Assembly: GCA_039808365.1 (NCBI GenBank)
Contig: JBDHSX010000121.1
Location: forward strand, 1-11,397
Direction: 5' to 3'
DNA: 11,397 nucleotides
Source: 62-47 sp039808365
Lineage (GTDB): Bacteria; Pseudomonadota; Alphaproteobacteria; Rhizobiales; Xanthobacteraceae
Shown here: positions 1 through 7,377 of the stretch, one piece after another
Layout: each line of letters opens with the position of its first letter
Position numbering within the stretch: position 1 is the stretch's first letter
Position numbers and translations under genes: made by a program
Notes under the pieces: generated by a model
Databases searched by the model: none
Told to the model about the DNA's origin: nothing
The model's input: only the letters and a program-made list of their open reading frames with translations

Positions 1-260
1 CGCGATCCGACGCTCGCGCGCTGGTTTACAAGAGCGCTGCCGGTTTTTCAAACAACCCTTGATCGGAAAATATGCAAGCTGCGACAATTTCGCGCAGCTC
101 TTCGAGCCATTTCAAGTGGTCGATTCCGTCGTTGGGAAGAGCGCAGGCGACCAGGCACCCATAACCATTTGAAAAGACTGTATTGCTTCGCCTCGCTCGC
201 AATGACGGATGGCGTGCGGCCCTGGAAATACAGGCCGCTTTCCGCGCCGCGTAATCCGGC
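1..260. other. Gene-free left edge, lower GC, no supported gene
   Basis: This stretch is visibly less GC-rich than the rest, especially 40-180, and holds no ORF with a good start and ribosome binding site. On the minus strand one frame is open between stops from about 268 down to a TAA at 26-28, with no ATG or GTG. Its only start option is a TTG at 200-202 inside a repeat arm, which would give about 58 residues. The downstream part reads like a protein (HLKWLEELREIVAACIFSD). The opposite strand also has an open frame in the first 175 bases, so the evidence is ambiguous. It could be a decayed gene end or chance. The repeat arm at 182-207 is listed separately. Confidence 0.5.
182..207 (+). repeat. 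Single arm of an interspersed palindromic repeat
   Basis: These 26 bases match the right arm of the palindromic element at 3741-3766 in 22 of 26 positions. Both begin ATTGC and end CGCAATGACG, with a C/T-rich TTCG-containing middle. The reverse complement starts CGTCATTGCG. I do not see a convincing partner arm within the preceding 180 bases, so this looks like a solitary or eroded copy. Similar short repeats are common between genes of Bradyrhizobium relatives; that family statement is from general knowledge. It lies downstream of the stop of the cysteine hydrolase gene. Confidence 0.6.
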
Positions 261-1151
261 TCAAACGCTCATTTCTTCGGCAGCTTCACGCGTCGGCGGG
301 TCAGTCGCTTCAGGAGTAAGCGCCGGGGTTTCCCGGTTCCCTTCGAATGTTTCGGCGGAGGCTGCCGGAAAGGGATCGAAGGGGCTCGCCCCCTCCACGA
401 GCGGCTTTTGTCGATCGGCCCAGTGCAGTGCGGTGTAGTCGAAGCCGCGCTCGATGGTCGGCTTCACGATGGCGAAATAGGGCGAGATGTCGAAGTCGCG
501 CGGCATGTAGAGCGAGGAGTCGCGGATGTGCAGGATCTCGCGCCGCGCCTGCCGGCTCCGGGTGCGGGTGATCTTCGGCAGGATCGGATAGCGCACCGCC
601 TCGAACGCCTGGGCGATCAGGGCCGAGCAGATGATCTTGGTCGGGTCGCCGGAGCCGAGCGCGATCATGCGGCGCCGGAACCGCTGCGGCACCGGCAGCG
701 GAAACAGATAGCGTGCCAGATCGACGATGTTCTTGGTGTCGTAGCCGAAGCCGATGCGGTTGATGGTGTAGCGGCACACCGTCTCGCGGTCCTCGAAGGA
801 CAGGCCGACCGGGCGGCACAGCCGCGTGTGATACGGAAAATATTTCGACAGCGGCGCCGAGATGACGCCCTCGCCGACATTGGCCTCGATCAGCACATGC
901 GGTTCGCCGTTCGGCTCCGCCGCGCCGGTGATCGGTCCGACATAGAGCGCGGCATGCGACCAGGTCGATTGCGTCAGGTATTTGATGATGCCGGAGATGC
1001 GGCTGTTGCCTTCGATCAGCAACACGTCGCCGGGCATGATGATGTCGCGCAGCCGGTCCGGATCGCTGGGCGTGAAGGGTTCATATCCCGGCGTCTCCTT
1101 CTGGAGATAGCCGGCGATCAGTTTGCCGATGGCGTCGAGCATGAAGCCCAT
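261..1151 (-). CDS. YiiX/NlpC-P60-like papain-fold cysteine hydrolase
   Basis: This is a 296-residue protein resembling the circularly permuted NlpC/P60 (YiiX/YebB-like) group of papain-fold cysteine peptidases or amidases. With the chosen start, the pattern is PGDVLLIEG (about 40-48), WSHAALYVG (64-72) with the likely catalytic His66, VLIEANVGEG (about 86-95) with Glu89, and IICSALIAQAF (173-183) with the likely nucleophile Cys175. His before Cys is the permuted order. The last 45 or so residues (GASPFDPF onward) are acidic, Pro/Ala-rich and probably disordered. I see no signal peptide or membrane segment. ATG 1151 is chosen because similarity to the family seems to start there. ATG 1202 (17 residues longer) and TTG 1220 are open alternatives, and none has a strong ribosome binding site. 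The substrate is unknown. It is divergent from the flavoprotein gene. Confidence 0.75.
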   Translation of the reverse strand: MGFMLDAIGKLIAGYLQKETPGYEPFTPSDPDRLRDIIMPGDVLLIEGNSRISGIIKYLTQSTWSHAALYVGPITGAAEPNGEPHVLIEANVGEGVISAPLSKYFPYHTRLCRPVGLSFEDRETVCRYTINRIGFGYDTKNIVDLARYLFPLPVPQRFRRRMIALGSGDPTKIICSALIAQAFEAVRYPILPKITRTRSRQARREILHIRDSSLYMPRDFDISPYFAIVKPTIERGFDYTALHWADRQKPLVEGASPFDPFPAASAETFEGNRETPALTPEATDPPTREAAEEMSV

Positions 1152-1362
1152 GAGACCGGTCCCGCGCGGTTCGTTCCGACCGCTTCGTCGGTTTTCAAGC
1201 ATGGCGACAAGCCATTGCAATTTGGTTCATGCTCATGACCGGGTGTTCACCGTCGATTCATCATGACGGTTGCCGCGCATCAATGGATGCGGCAACTTAC
1301 CCGTGCGTTCCCGGAATCGTTCAGATTTCGGCAACCACGACTCTCGAAACAGACATGCACGC
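1152..1362. promoter_or_regulatory. Divergent intergenic region with hairpin
   Basis: This spacer separates two divergent genes and must carry both of their promoters, although I cannot identify convincing -35/-10 pairs. Its clearest feature is a hairpin at 1269-1296. GTTGCC pairs with GGCAAC and GCATC with GATGC, around a 4-base AATG loop with a two-base bulge. An alternative 6-bp stem, ACCGTC (1248-1253) with GACGGT (1265-1270), overlaps its left foot, so the two are mutually exclusive. Both would lie in the leader of the flavoprotein mRNA if transcription starts upstream. A regulatory role is only a possibility. Confidence 0.3.
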
Positions 1363-2739
1363 ATGACACTTTCGCGTCGAACGGTGTTGACGGCTCCGGT
1401 GGCTTTCGCCGCGCTGCCGTTGTCGCGCATCATGGCCGCGCCGCCGCCGCGCGAGGTTGACATTGTTGTGATCGGCGCCGGCGCGGCCGGGCTCGCCGCG
1501 GCGCGGCGCGTCAAGGCCGCCGGGCGCAGTGTCGTGGTGATCGAGGCGGGGCCGCGGATCGGCGGGCGCTGCCGCACCGATCCCGCGCTGTTCGGCGTGC
1601 CGTTCGATCGCGGCGCGCGTTCGCTCTACAACCCCGACGGCAATCCGCTGGTGAAGCTCGCGCGCGCGAGCGGCTTTGACATCGCGCCGGCGATGATGGG
1701 CCAGAAGATCCGCGTCGGCCGCCGCAACGCCCGCGCCGGCGAGGCGGAGGATTTTCTCACGGCGCTGGTGCACGCCGGCCGCGCCATTGACGCCGCCGCG
1801 CGCGACGGCCGCGATGTCGCCTGCGCCTTGGTGCTGCCGAACGACCTCGGGGACTGGGCCGCGACAGTGGATTTCGTGCTCGGCGCCAGCGCCACCGGCA
1901 AGGATCTGCGCGATCTCTCGACGGTGGATCGCGCGCGGATGCGGGAGCGCGTCGCCGCCATCGTCTGTCGGCAGGGCCTCGGCGCGCTGCTGGCGCGGCT
2001 CGGCGACGACGTGCCGGTCGCGCTCGACACCGCGGCGACGCGGGTGTCGTGGAACGATCGCGATGTCGCAGTGGAGACGCCGGCGGGCAGGATTGTCGCG
2101 CGCGCCGCCATCGTCACCGTCTCGACCAACGTGCTGGCCTCTAGCCGCATCGCTTTCGCGCCCGACCTGCCGAAGCGGCAGTTGGACGCGGCGTCCGGTC
2201 TCGGTCTCGGCAGCTACGATCGCATCGCGTTGCAGATGCCGGGCAACCCGCTCGGGCTCGGCCGCGACGAGAGTTTGATCGAGCGCGGCAAGGACGCGCG
2301 CACCGCGTCGCTGGTCGCCAATATCGGCGGTTCGTCGCTGTGCACCATCGATGTCGCCGGGCGATTCGGCGCGGACATTGCGGCGCAGGGCGAGGACGCC
2401 ATGGTGGCGTTCGCGCGCGAATGGCTCGCCGGGCTGTTCGGCAATGACGCGGTCGCAAAAATCGAACGCAGCTTCGCCACGCGCTGGAATGCCGATGCCC
2501 TGATCGGCGGCGCGATGTCGGCGGCGGCGCCCGGCGCGGCCGGGGCGCGAAAAATTCTCGCCCAGCCGTTTGGCAACGTCTTCATCGCCGGCGAGGCGAC
2601 CCATGAGACCTTGTTCGGCACCGTCGAGGGCGCGTGGGAATCGGGCGAGCGCGCCGCCGACGCCGCGCTGAAGAAGATCGGCCCGGCCAAGCCTCCGCCG
2701 CCGCCGAAGAAGTCGCGCGCGAAAAAGCGGCACCGGTGA
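1363..2739 (+). CDS. Flavin amine oxidase-like protein with Tat-type signal
   Basis: This is a 458-residue FAD-dependent oxidoreductase of the amine oxidase (monoamine oxidase/phytoene desaturase-like) superfamily. A twin-arginine-like start, SRRTVL at 4-9, is followed by a short hydrophobic stretch and an Ala-rich possible cleavage region near 25, which suggests export already folded with its flavin. The FAD-binding beta-alpha-beta motif VIGAGAAGL is at 36-44. The second strand ends in Glu61, followed by GPRIGGRC (63-70), the typical contact with FAD. Near the C-terminus, VFIAGEATHETLFGTVEGA (about 406-424) is the conserved flavin-contacting segment. The final 22 residues are Lys/Pro-rich with a run of five prolines. 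ATG 1363 is preferred over an in-frame TTG at 1270 because it places the Tat motif at the N-terminus, although the ribosome binding site is weak. Substrate is unknown. Confidence 0.85.
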   Translation: MTLSRRTVLTAPVAFAALPLSRIMAAPPPREVDIVVIGAGAAGLAAARRVKAAGRSVVVIEAGPRIGGRCRTDPALFGVPFDRGARSLYNPDGNPLVKLARASGFDIAPAMMGQKIRVGRRNARAGEAEDFLTALVHAGRAIDAAARDGRDVACALVLPNDLGDWAATVDFVLGASATGKDLRDLSTVDRARMRERVAAIVCRQGLGALLARLGDDVPVALDTAATRVSWNDRDVAVETPAGRIVARAAIVTVSTNVLASSRIAFAPDLPKRQLDAASGLGLGSYDRIALQMPGNPLGLGRDESLIERGKDARTASLVANIGGSSLCTIDVAGRFGADIAAQGEDAMVAFAREWLAGLFGNDAVAKIERSFATRWNADALIGGAMSAAAPGAAGARKILAQPFGNVFIAGEATHETLFGTVEGAWESGERAADAALKKIGPAKPPPPPKKSRAKKRHR

Positions 2740-2812
2740 TGTCTTCCTCCCATCATTGCAGGACGAGACTCGCGGCAACCGCAACGCGGCCCATGTCGTC
2801 CTCGCTCGGGAG

Positions 2813-3577
2813 TCAGCGCAGCCAGCCGTCGAACAGCGGCAGGCTGACCAGCGCCGAGACGGCGATCAGCGCGTAGCAGACGCGGCGGAATGTGGTGTCG
2901 CTGGCGAAGCCGAACATATGCGTGCCGATCCACAGCCCAACGCCGAACAACGGCCCCGCGACGAGCGCGAGGCCGATCACCGCCGCCGTGAACAGCCCGC
3001 CCCACAGATAGCTCGCGAGGATGATGACGTCCGACACCGCGAAATAGAGGATGATGCTGGCGCGCGTCACCGCAGCGGCGGCGGCGTCGCGCAGCCAGTA
3101 CAGCACCACCGGCGGGCCGCCGACCTGCGCCACGCCGCCGAAGAAGCCGGCGAGCGCGCCGACCAGTATGGTCGCGGGCGCGGTCGGCGGACGCGGATAG
3201 CGCCACCCCGCCATCATCAGAATCAGCAACGGCACGATCAGCGCGACGATCATCCAGCGCACCGCCAGCGGATCGGCATGAAGCAGGAACAGCGTACCAA
3301 GCGGCACGCCGACCAGCGAGCCGACGACCATCAGCATCACCTCGCGGCGGTTGGCGATGCGCGCCGCGTCCCGCACCAGGCTCGCGGCGGCGATCATCTC
3401 GAAGATCAGCAGCAGCGGCGCGGCGACCTGCGCCCCGATCGCCGCGCTCGCCAGCGGCATGAAGATCAGCGCCGAGCCGAAGCCGGAGAAGCCACGCGCC
3501 AGGCCCGCGACGAACGTGGTGGCGGCGAGAACGGCGATCGCCGCGATACTGACGCCGTCAAGGCCGGGGAGGGTCAT
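2813..3577 (-). CDS. TauE/SafE-family membrane transporter
   Basis: This is a 254-residue, very hydrophobic protein with about eight predicted membrane segments spread over its whole length. It belongs by appearance to the TauE/SafE (sulfite exporter, formerly DUF81) family, whose members move sulfite, sulfoacetate or other small organic anions. The two family-type glycine motifs sit in the two halves: GFSGFGSALI at 29-38 and GFFGGVAQVGGPPVVLY at 144-160, which is the internal repeat expected of the fold. ATG 3577 has a CAGG about 8 bases upstream. An in-frame TTG at 3598 would add seven polar residues and is less likely. It is downstream of pheT on the same strand but separated by 208 bases containing a palindromic repeat, so it is probably transcribed separately. 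It converges with the flavoprotein gene, leaving 73 bases between stops. No neighbour identifies the substrate. Confidence 0.85.
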   Translation of the reverse strand: MTLPGLDGVSIAAIAVLAATTFVAGLARGFSGFGSALIFMPLASAAIGAQVAAPLLLIFEMIAAASLVRDAARIANRREVMLMVVGSLVGVPLGTLFLLHADPLAVRWMIVALIVPLLILMMAGWRYPRPPTAPATILVGALAGFFGGVAQVGGPPVVLYWLRDAAAAAVTRASIILYFAVSDVIILASYLWGGLFTAAVIGLALVAGPLFGVGLWIGTHMFGFASDTTFRRVCYALIAVSALVSLPLFDGWLR

Positions 3578-3681
3578 GGATGGCCTGCGATGGATCAACC
3601 GAAGCGGCGCCGGAACGACAGAGGATCGGCCGAAGCGGGGATGCCTGACAAGAGGCCGGGCATGCCGGTGTTGAATTTCTC

Positions 3682-3766
3682 CGTCATTGCGCGGAACGTG
3701 AGCGCTGAAGCCATCCAGTCCTTGCCTTGCGGCTTTCTGGATTGCCCCGCTTCGCCCGCAATGACG
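3682..3766. repeat. Interspersed palindromic (REP-like) element
   Basis: This 85-base element is bounded by perfectly inverted ends, CGTCATTGC at 3682-3690 and GCAATGACG at 3758-3766. It has inner inverted segments CATCCAG (3712-3718) and CTGGATTG (3737-3744). The flanks of the left arm have diverged while the right arm is well kept, and the right arm matches the solitary arm at 182-207. It lies 20 bases beyond the pheT stop and before the transporter gene. As RNA read leftward it would form a long imperfect hairpin that could limit 3' decay or readthrough. There is no T-run, so it is not a standard intrinsic terminator. Confidence 0.75.
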
Positions 3767-3785
3767 AAGCGCGCGCGTCGGCGCG

Positions 3786-6206
3786 TTACCCTCGCAGCGC
3801 GCCGCCGGTCTTTTTCGTCACGTCCGCGACGATCTTGGCGGCGATGGCGTCGATCTCCTGATCGGTCAGCGTCTTCTCGCGCGGCTGGATCGTCACGGCG
3901 ATGGCGATGGACTTCTTGTCGGGATCGATGCCCTTGCCCTCGTAGACGTCGAACACGGTGACGCCGGTGATGAGCTTCTTGTCGGCCGCCTGGGCGGCGC
4001 GCACGAGGTCGGCCGCCCTCACGTCGCGCGCGACGATGAAAGCGAAGTCGCGCTCGACCGGATGGAACGCCGGCAGATCGAGCGGCGGCTTGGCGCGCGT
4101 CGCCTTGGCCTTGCCCTCGGGAATGCGGTCGAGGATCACCTCGAACGCCATCAGCGGGCCGTCGGCGCCGAGCTGTTCGAGCGCGCGCGGATGCAACTCG
4201 CCGAAATGGCCGAGCACGTTCTGCGGCCCCATCTGGATCGCGGCGGCGCGGCCGGGATGCAGCCACGCCGGAAACCTGTCGCCGCCGCCGGGCGCGATCT
4301 GCAACGCTTGTACGGACGCGCCGGCCGCCGCCAGCACCGCAAGCGCGTCGGCCTTGACGTCGAATACATTCGCCTGTGCCGATCCGCTCCAGTTGCGACC
4401 AAGCCCCTGCGACGAGGCGAAGCCGCGCCGGATGCCGCTCGCGGCGGTGAACTGATCCCGCGGGCGGTCACCGCGAAAAATCTGACCGACCTCGAACAGC
4501 GCGACGTCATCGGTGCCGCGGTCATGATTGGATTGCGCCGTTGCGATCAGTCCCGGCAGCAGCGAGGGCCGCATGTCGGAGAGATCCGAAGCGATGGGAT
4601 TGGCGAGCGCCAGCGCGGGCTGGCCGCCGCCGAACAGTTCGGCGTGAGGCTTGGCGATGAACGACCACGTCACCGCCTCCACCATGCCGCGCGCGGCGAG
4701 CGCGCGCCGGGCGCGGCGGGTGCGCGATTGCAGCGTGGTCAGCACCGGCTTGCGCGGGTTGTCACCGCGCGGAAACGGCGTCATCGGCACCTTGTCGACG
4801 CCGACGATGCGCACGATCTCCTCGACGATATCGGCCTTGCCGTGGACATCGGTGCGCCATGACGGCACCGCGATCTTCACCACCGGGCCGTTGCCCGCCA
4901 CCATGAAGCCGAGCCGTTGCAAAATGCCGCGCGCCTCCGGCAGCGGCACCTCGATGCCGGCGAGGCGCTTCAGTTCGGACAGCGGATAGTCGATGACGCG
5001 GTCGTCGGGAAACGCCTTGCCGACCACCACATTGTCCGACGGCGTCCCGCCGCAAAATTCCATCACCATTTTGGTCGCGAGTTCGAGCCCCGGCACCATG
5101 AAGGCCGGATCGACGCCGCGCTCGAAGCGATAGCGCGCGTCGGAATTGATGCCGAGCTTGCGGCCGGTCTGGGCGATGTTGATCTCGTTCCACAGCGCCG
5201 ATTCGATCAGGACGTCGGTGGTGTTTTCGTCGCAGCCCGACGCCTCGCCGCCCATGATGCCGGCGAGCGATTCGACGCCATGATCGTCGGCGATGACGCA
5301 AACGCTGTCGTCGAGCTTGTAGGTGCGACCGTCAAGCGCCAACAGCTCCTCGCCGTCGCGCGCGCGTCGCACGGTGAGGTGGCCCTTTACTTTCTTGGCG
5401 TCGAACACATGCAGCGGCCGGGCGCGGTCGTAGGTCATGAAGTTGGTGATATCGACCAGCGCGTTGATCGGGCGCAGGCCGATGGCGGCGAGGCGCTGTT
5501 GCAGCCACTCCGGCGACGGGCCGTTTTTCACGCCGCGCACCAGGCGCAGCGCGAAGCCGGGGCACAGCGTGGCGTCTTCGACGCTGACCTGCACCGGGCA
5601 GGGGAATTCGCCCTTGATCGGCTTGATGCCGGGGTCTTTCAGCCGGCCCATGTCGGCGGCGGCGAGATCGCGCGCGATGCCGTGGACGCCGGTGGCGTCC
5701 TGCCGGTTCGGCGTCAGATTGATCTCGATCACCGGATCGATCAGTTTCGCCCATTCGACATAGGACGCGCCGACGGGTGCGTCCGCCGGCAGTTCGACGA
5801 TGCCGCTATGGTCGTCGGAAATCTCGATCTCCGCGCCGGAGATCAGCATCCCACGCGATTCGACGCCGCGAATCGAGCCGACGCTGAGCGTGATGTTCTT
5901 GCCGGGAATGTAGGTGCCGGGCGGGCCGAAGATGGTGACGAGGCCGTCGCGCGCGTTGGGCGCGCCGCACACCACCTGCACCGGATCGCCGCCGTCGCCG
6001 ATGTCGACCATGCACACCCGCAGCCGATCGGCGTTCGGATGCTGCACGGCGGAAACCACGCGCGCGATGCGGATCGGCTTGAGCTGCTCGGCCTTGTTCT
6101 CGATGTGCTCGACCTCAAGCCCGATCATGGTGAGCTTGTCGGCCAACTGTTCCAGCGGCGCGTCGGTGTCGAGATGATCCTTCAGCCAGGAGAGGGTGAA
6201 TTTCAC
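3786..6206 (-). CDS. pheT: Phenylalanine--tRNA ligase beta subunit
   Basis: This is the 806-residue beta subunit of the cytoplasmic alpha2-beta2 enzyme that charges tRNA-Phe. It binds tRNA and carries the editing site that removes mischarged tyrosine. The N-terminus (FTLSWLKDHL) is typical. The EMAP-like tRNA-binding OB domain follows at about 39-150, with HPNADRLRVC at 57-66 and GVESRGML at 114-121. B3/B4 editing and B5-type regions fill the middle, for example INALVDITNFM and SDARYRFERGVDP. The last 100 residues are the ferredoxin-fold anticodon-binding domain (FHPVERDFAFIV). Length matches the bacterial family. The start is GTG 6206, preceded by GGAGG at 6216-6220 with a 9-base spacer. The GTGA overlap with the pheS stop points to coupled translation. 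The frame stays open upstream into pheS, but that part is not PheT-like. Confidence 0.98.
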   Translation of the reverse strand: MKFTLSWLKDHLDTDAPLEQLADKLTMIGLEVEHIENKAEQLKPIRIARVVSAVQHPNADRLRVCMVDIGDGGDPVQVVCGAPNARDGLVTIFGPPGTYIPGKNITLSVGSIRGVESRGMLISGAEIEISDDHSGIVELPADAPVGASYVEWAKLIDPVIEINLTPNRQDATGVHGIARDLAAADMGRLKDPGIKPIKGEFPCPVQVSVEDATLCPGFALRLVRGVKNGPSPEWLQQRLAAIGLRPINALVDITNFMTYDRARPLHVFDAKKVKGHLTVRRARDGEELLALDGRTYKLDDSVCVIADDHGVESLAGIMGGEASGCDENTTDVLIESALWNEINIAQTGRKLGINSDARYRFERGVDPAFMVPGLELATKMVMEFCGGTPSDNVVVGKAFPDDRVIDYPLSELKRLAGIEVPLPEARGILQRLGFMVAGNGPVVKIAVPSWRTDVHGKADIVEEIVRIVGVDKVPMTPFPRGDNPRKPVLTTLQSRTRRARRALAARGMVEAVTWSFIAKPHAELFGGGQPALALANPIASDLSDMRPSLLPGLIATAQSNHDRGTDDVALFEVGQIFRGDRPRDQFTAASGIRRGFASSQGLGRNWSGSAQANVFDVKADALAVLAAAGASVQALQIAPGGGDRFPAWLHPGRAAAIQMGPQNVLGHFGELHPRALEQLGADGPLMAFEVILDRIPEGKAKATRAKPPLDLPAFHPVERDFAFIVARDVRAADLVRAAQAADKKLITGVTVFDVYEGKGIDPDKKSIAIAVTIQPREKTLTDQEIDAIAAKIVADVTKKTGGALRG

Positions 6207-7285
6207 GAACTGAGTCCTCCCGCGAGCGTCGGGATGTCGAGCGGCTTGAAGCCGTAGTGATTGAGCCAGCGCGCGTCGCCCTCGAACAGTTGGCGCAGGT
6301 CGGCGATGCCGTATTTCAGCATGGCGATGCGGTCGATGCCCATGCCCCAGGCGAAACCCTGATAAACGTCGGGATCGATGTCGCAGGCGCGCAGCACGTT
6401 GGGGTGCACCATGCCGCAGCCGAGAATTTCCAGCCAGTCCTCGCCCTCGCCGAAGCGGATCTCGCCCTTGTCGCGACGACACTGGATATCAACCTCCAGC
6501 GACGGCTCGGTGAACGGAAAGAACGACGGCCGGAACCGCATGTTGATGTGATCGACCTCGAAGAACGCCTTGCAGAATTCGTGCAGGATCCATTTGAGGT
6601 GGCCGAGATGCGAGCCCTTGTCGATCACCAGTCCCTCGACCTGATGGAATTGCGGCGTGTGGGTCGCGTCGGAATCGATGCGATAGGTGCGGCCGGGGCA
6701 GATCACGCGGATCGGCGGTTTCTGGCTCAGCATGGTGCGCACCTGCACCGGCGAGGTGTGGGTGCGCAGCAAGAGCCGCGAGCCGTCCTCCTTCGGATTG
6801 AAAAAGAAGGTATCGTGCATCTCCCGCGCGGGATGCCCGACGGGGAAATTCAGCTTGGTGAAGTTGTAGTCGTCGGTCTCGATGTCCGGACCCTCGGCCA
6901 CCGCAAAACCCATGTCGGCGAAGATGGTGGTGAGTTCGTCCCAGGTCTGGCTCAGTGGATGGATGCGGCCGGCTTCCGCCGGAGTGTCGCGCAACGGCAG
7001 CGTGACGTCGATGGTTTCCGATGCGAGGCGCGCATCGAGCGCGGCGTTTTTCAGGACCTCGCGGCGCGCGGTCAGCGCCTGCGTCACGGCGTCCTTGGCG
7101 AGATTGATCCTCGCGCCCTCGGACTTGCGCTCGTCCGGCGACATCTTGCCGAGGGTGGCGAGCAGCGCCGAGATCGAGCCCTTCTTGCCCAGCGCCGCCA
7201 CGCGCACGGCTTCCAGCGCGGCCTCGTCACTGGCGGCGGCGATGTCGGCGAGGATGGAGTGTTGCAGTTCTTCGAGATTGGACAT
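6203..7285 (-). CDS. pheS: Phenylalanine--tRNA ligase alpha subunit
   Basis: This is the 360-residue catalytic subunit of phenylalanyl-tRNA synthetase, a class II aminoacyl-tRNA synthetase that activates phenylalanine with ATP. An N-terminal coiled-coil arm, about residues 1-90, normally contacts tRNA. The catalytic core shows HPAREMHDTFF (151-161), motif 2 with PGRTYRIDSDATHTPQFHQ (197-215), RPSFFPFTEPSLEVD (252-266) and motif 3 GFAWGMGIDRIAM (310-322). ATG 7285 is selected because GGAGG at 7292-7296 lies 6 bases before it. An ATG at 7291 touches the ribosome binding site. An extension to an ATG at 7384 would merely translate the repeat pair between rplT and pheS. It follows rplT in the same direction and overlaps pheT by four bases. 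Confidence 0.98.
   Translation of the reverse strand: MSNLEELQHSILADIAAASDEAALEAVRVAALGKKGSISALLATLGKMSPDERKSEGARINLAKDAVTQALTARREVLKNAALDARLASETIDVTLPLRDTPAEAGRIHPLSQTWDELTTIFADMGFAVAEGPDIETDDYNFTKLNFPVGHPAREMHDTFFFNPKEDGSRLLLRTHTSPVQVRTMLSQKPPIRVICPGRTYRIDSDATHTPQFHQVEGLVIDKGSHLGHLKWILHEFCKAFFEVDHINMRFRPSFFPFTEPSLEVDIQCRRDKGEIRFGEGEDWLEILGCGMVHPNVLRACDIDPDVYQGFAWGMGIDRIAMLKYGIADLRQLFEGDARWLNHYGFKPLDIPTLAGGLSS
6216..6220 (-). promoter_or_regulatory. Ribosome binding site of pheT inside pheS
   Basis: On the minus strand GGAGG lies nine bases before the GTG start at 6206, within the last codons of pheS. It supports the GTG start and the coupled four-base overlap. Confidence 0.8.
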
Positions 7286-7302
7286 GACCATCCTCCGCAC
7301 AG

Positions 7303-7377
7303 CGTCATGCCCGGACTTGATCCGGGCATCCATCCTGTGAAGAGCGATGGATCGCCGGGTCAAGCCCGGCGATGACG
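7303..7377. repeat. Inverted REP doublet between rplT and pheS
   Basis: Two 32-base units in inverted orientation (7303-7334 and 7346-7377) are separated by 11 bases. Each unit contains its own perfect hairpin. The first is a 9-bp stem at 7307-7315/7321-7329 with loop CTTGA. The second is a 9-bp stem at 7351-7359/7365-7373 with loop TCAAG, the complement of the first loop. The units match as a palindrome at 26 of 32 positions, and the six differences fall in three base pairs that are compensated in each hairpin. This is the layout of a REP doublet (BIME-like). It lies in the operon between two co-directional genes and reads open in frame with pheS. It could affect mRNA stability or the rplT to pheS expression ratio. 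Confidence 0.85.

Noticed and set aside
169..438. 89-residue plus-strand ORF at the left edge
   Set aside because: It begins in the repeat arm and runs antisense into the cysteine hydrolase gene. It has no ribosome binding site or domain.
408..1238. 276-residue plus-strand ORF opposite the cysteine hydrolase
   Set aside because: It is rich in Arg, Asp, His and Ala with no domain, and is the antisense of a gene with clear catalytic motifs in high-GC DNA.
1321..2784. 487-residue minus-strand ORF opposite the flavoprotein gene
   Set aside because: It has biased Arg/Ala/Gly/His composition and no recognisable motif. The plus strand holds the real flavoprotein.
2756..3961. 401-residue plus-strand ORF across the transporter and the pheT end
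   Set aside because: It crosses two real minus-strand genes and a repeat, and its composition is charged, low-complexity antisense translation.
4917..6257. 446-residue plus-strand ORF opposite pheT
   Set aside because: It is antisense of a certain gene. Its long open length is explained by GC-rich codon bias.
6257..7375. 372-residue plus-strand ORF opposite pheS
   Set aside because: It is an antisense shadow, and its C-terminal residues simply translate the repeat pair.
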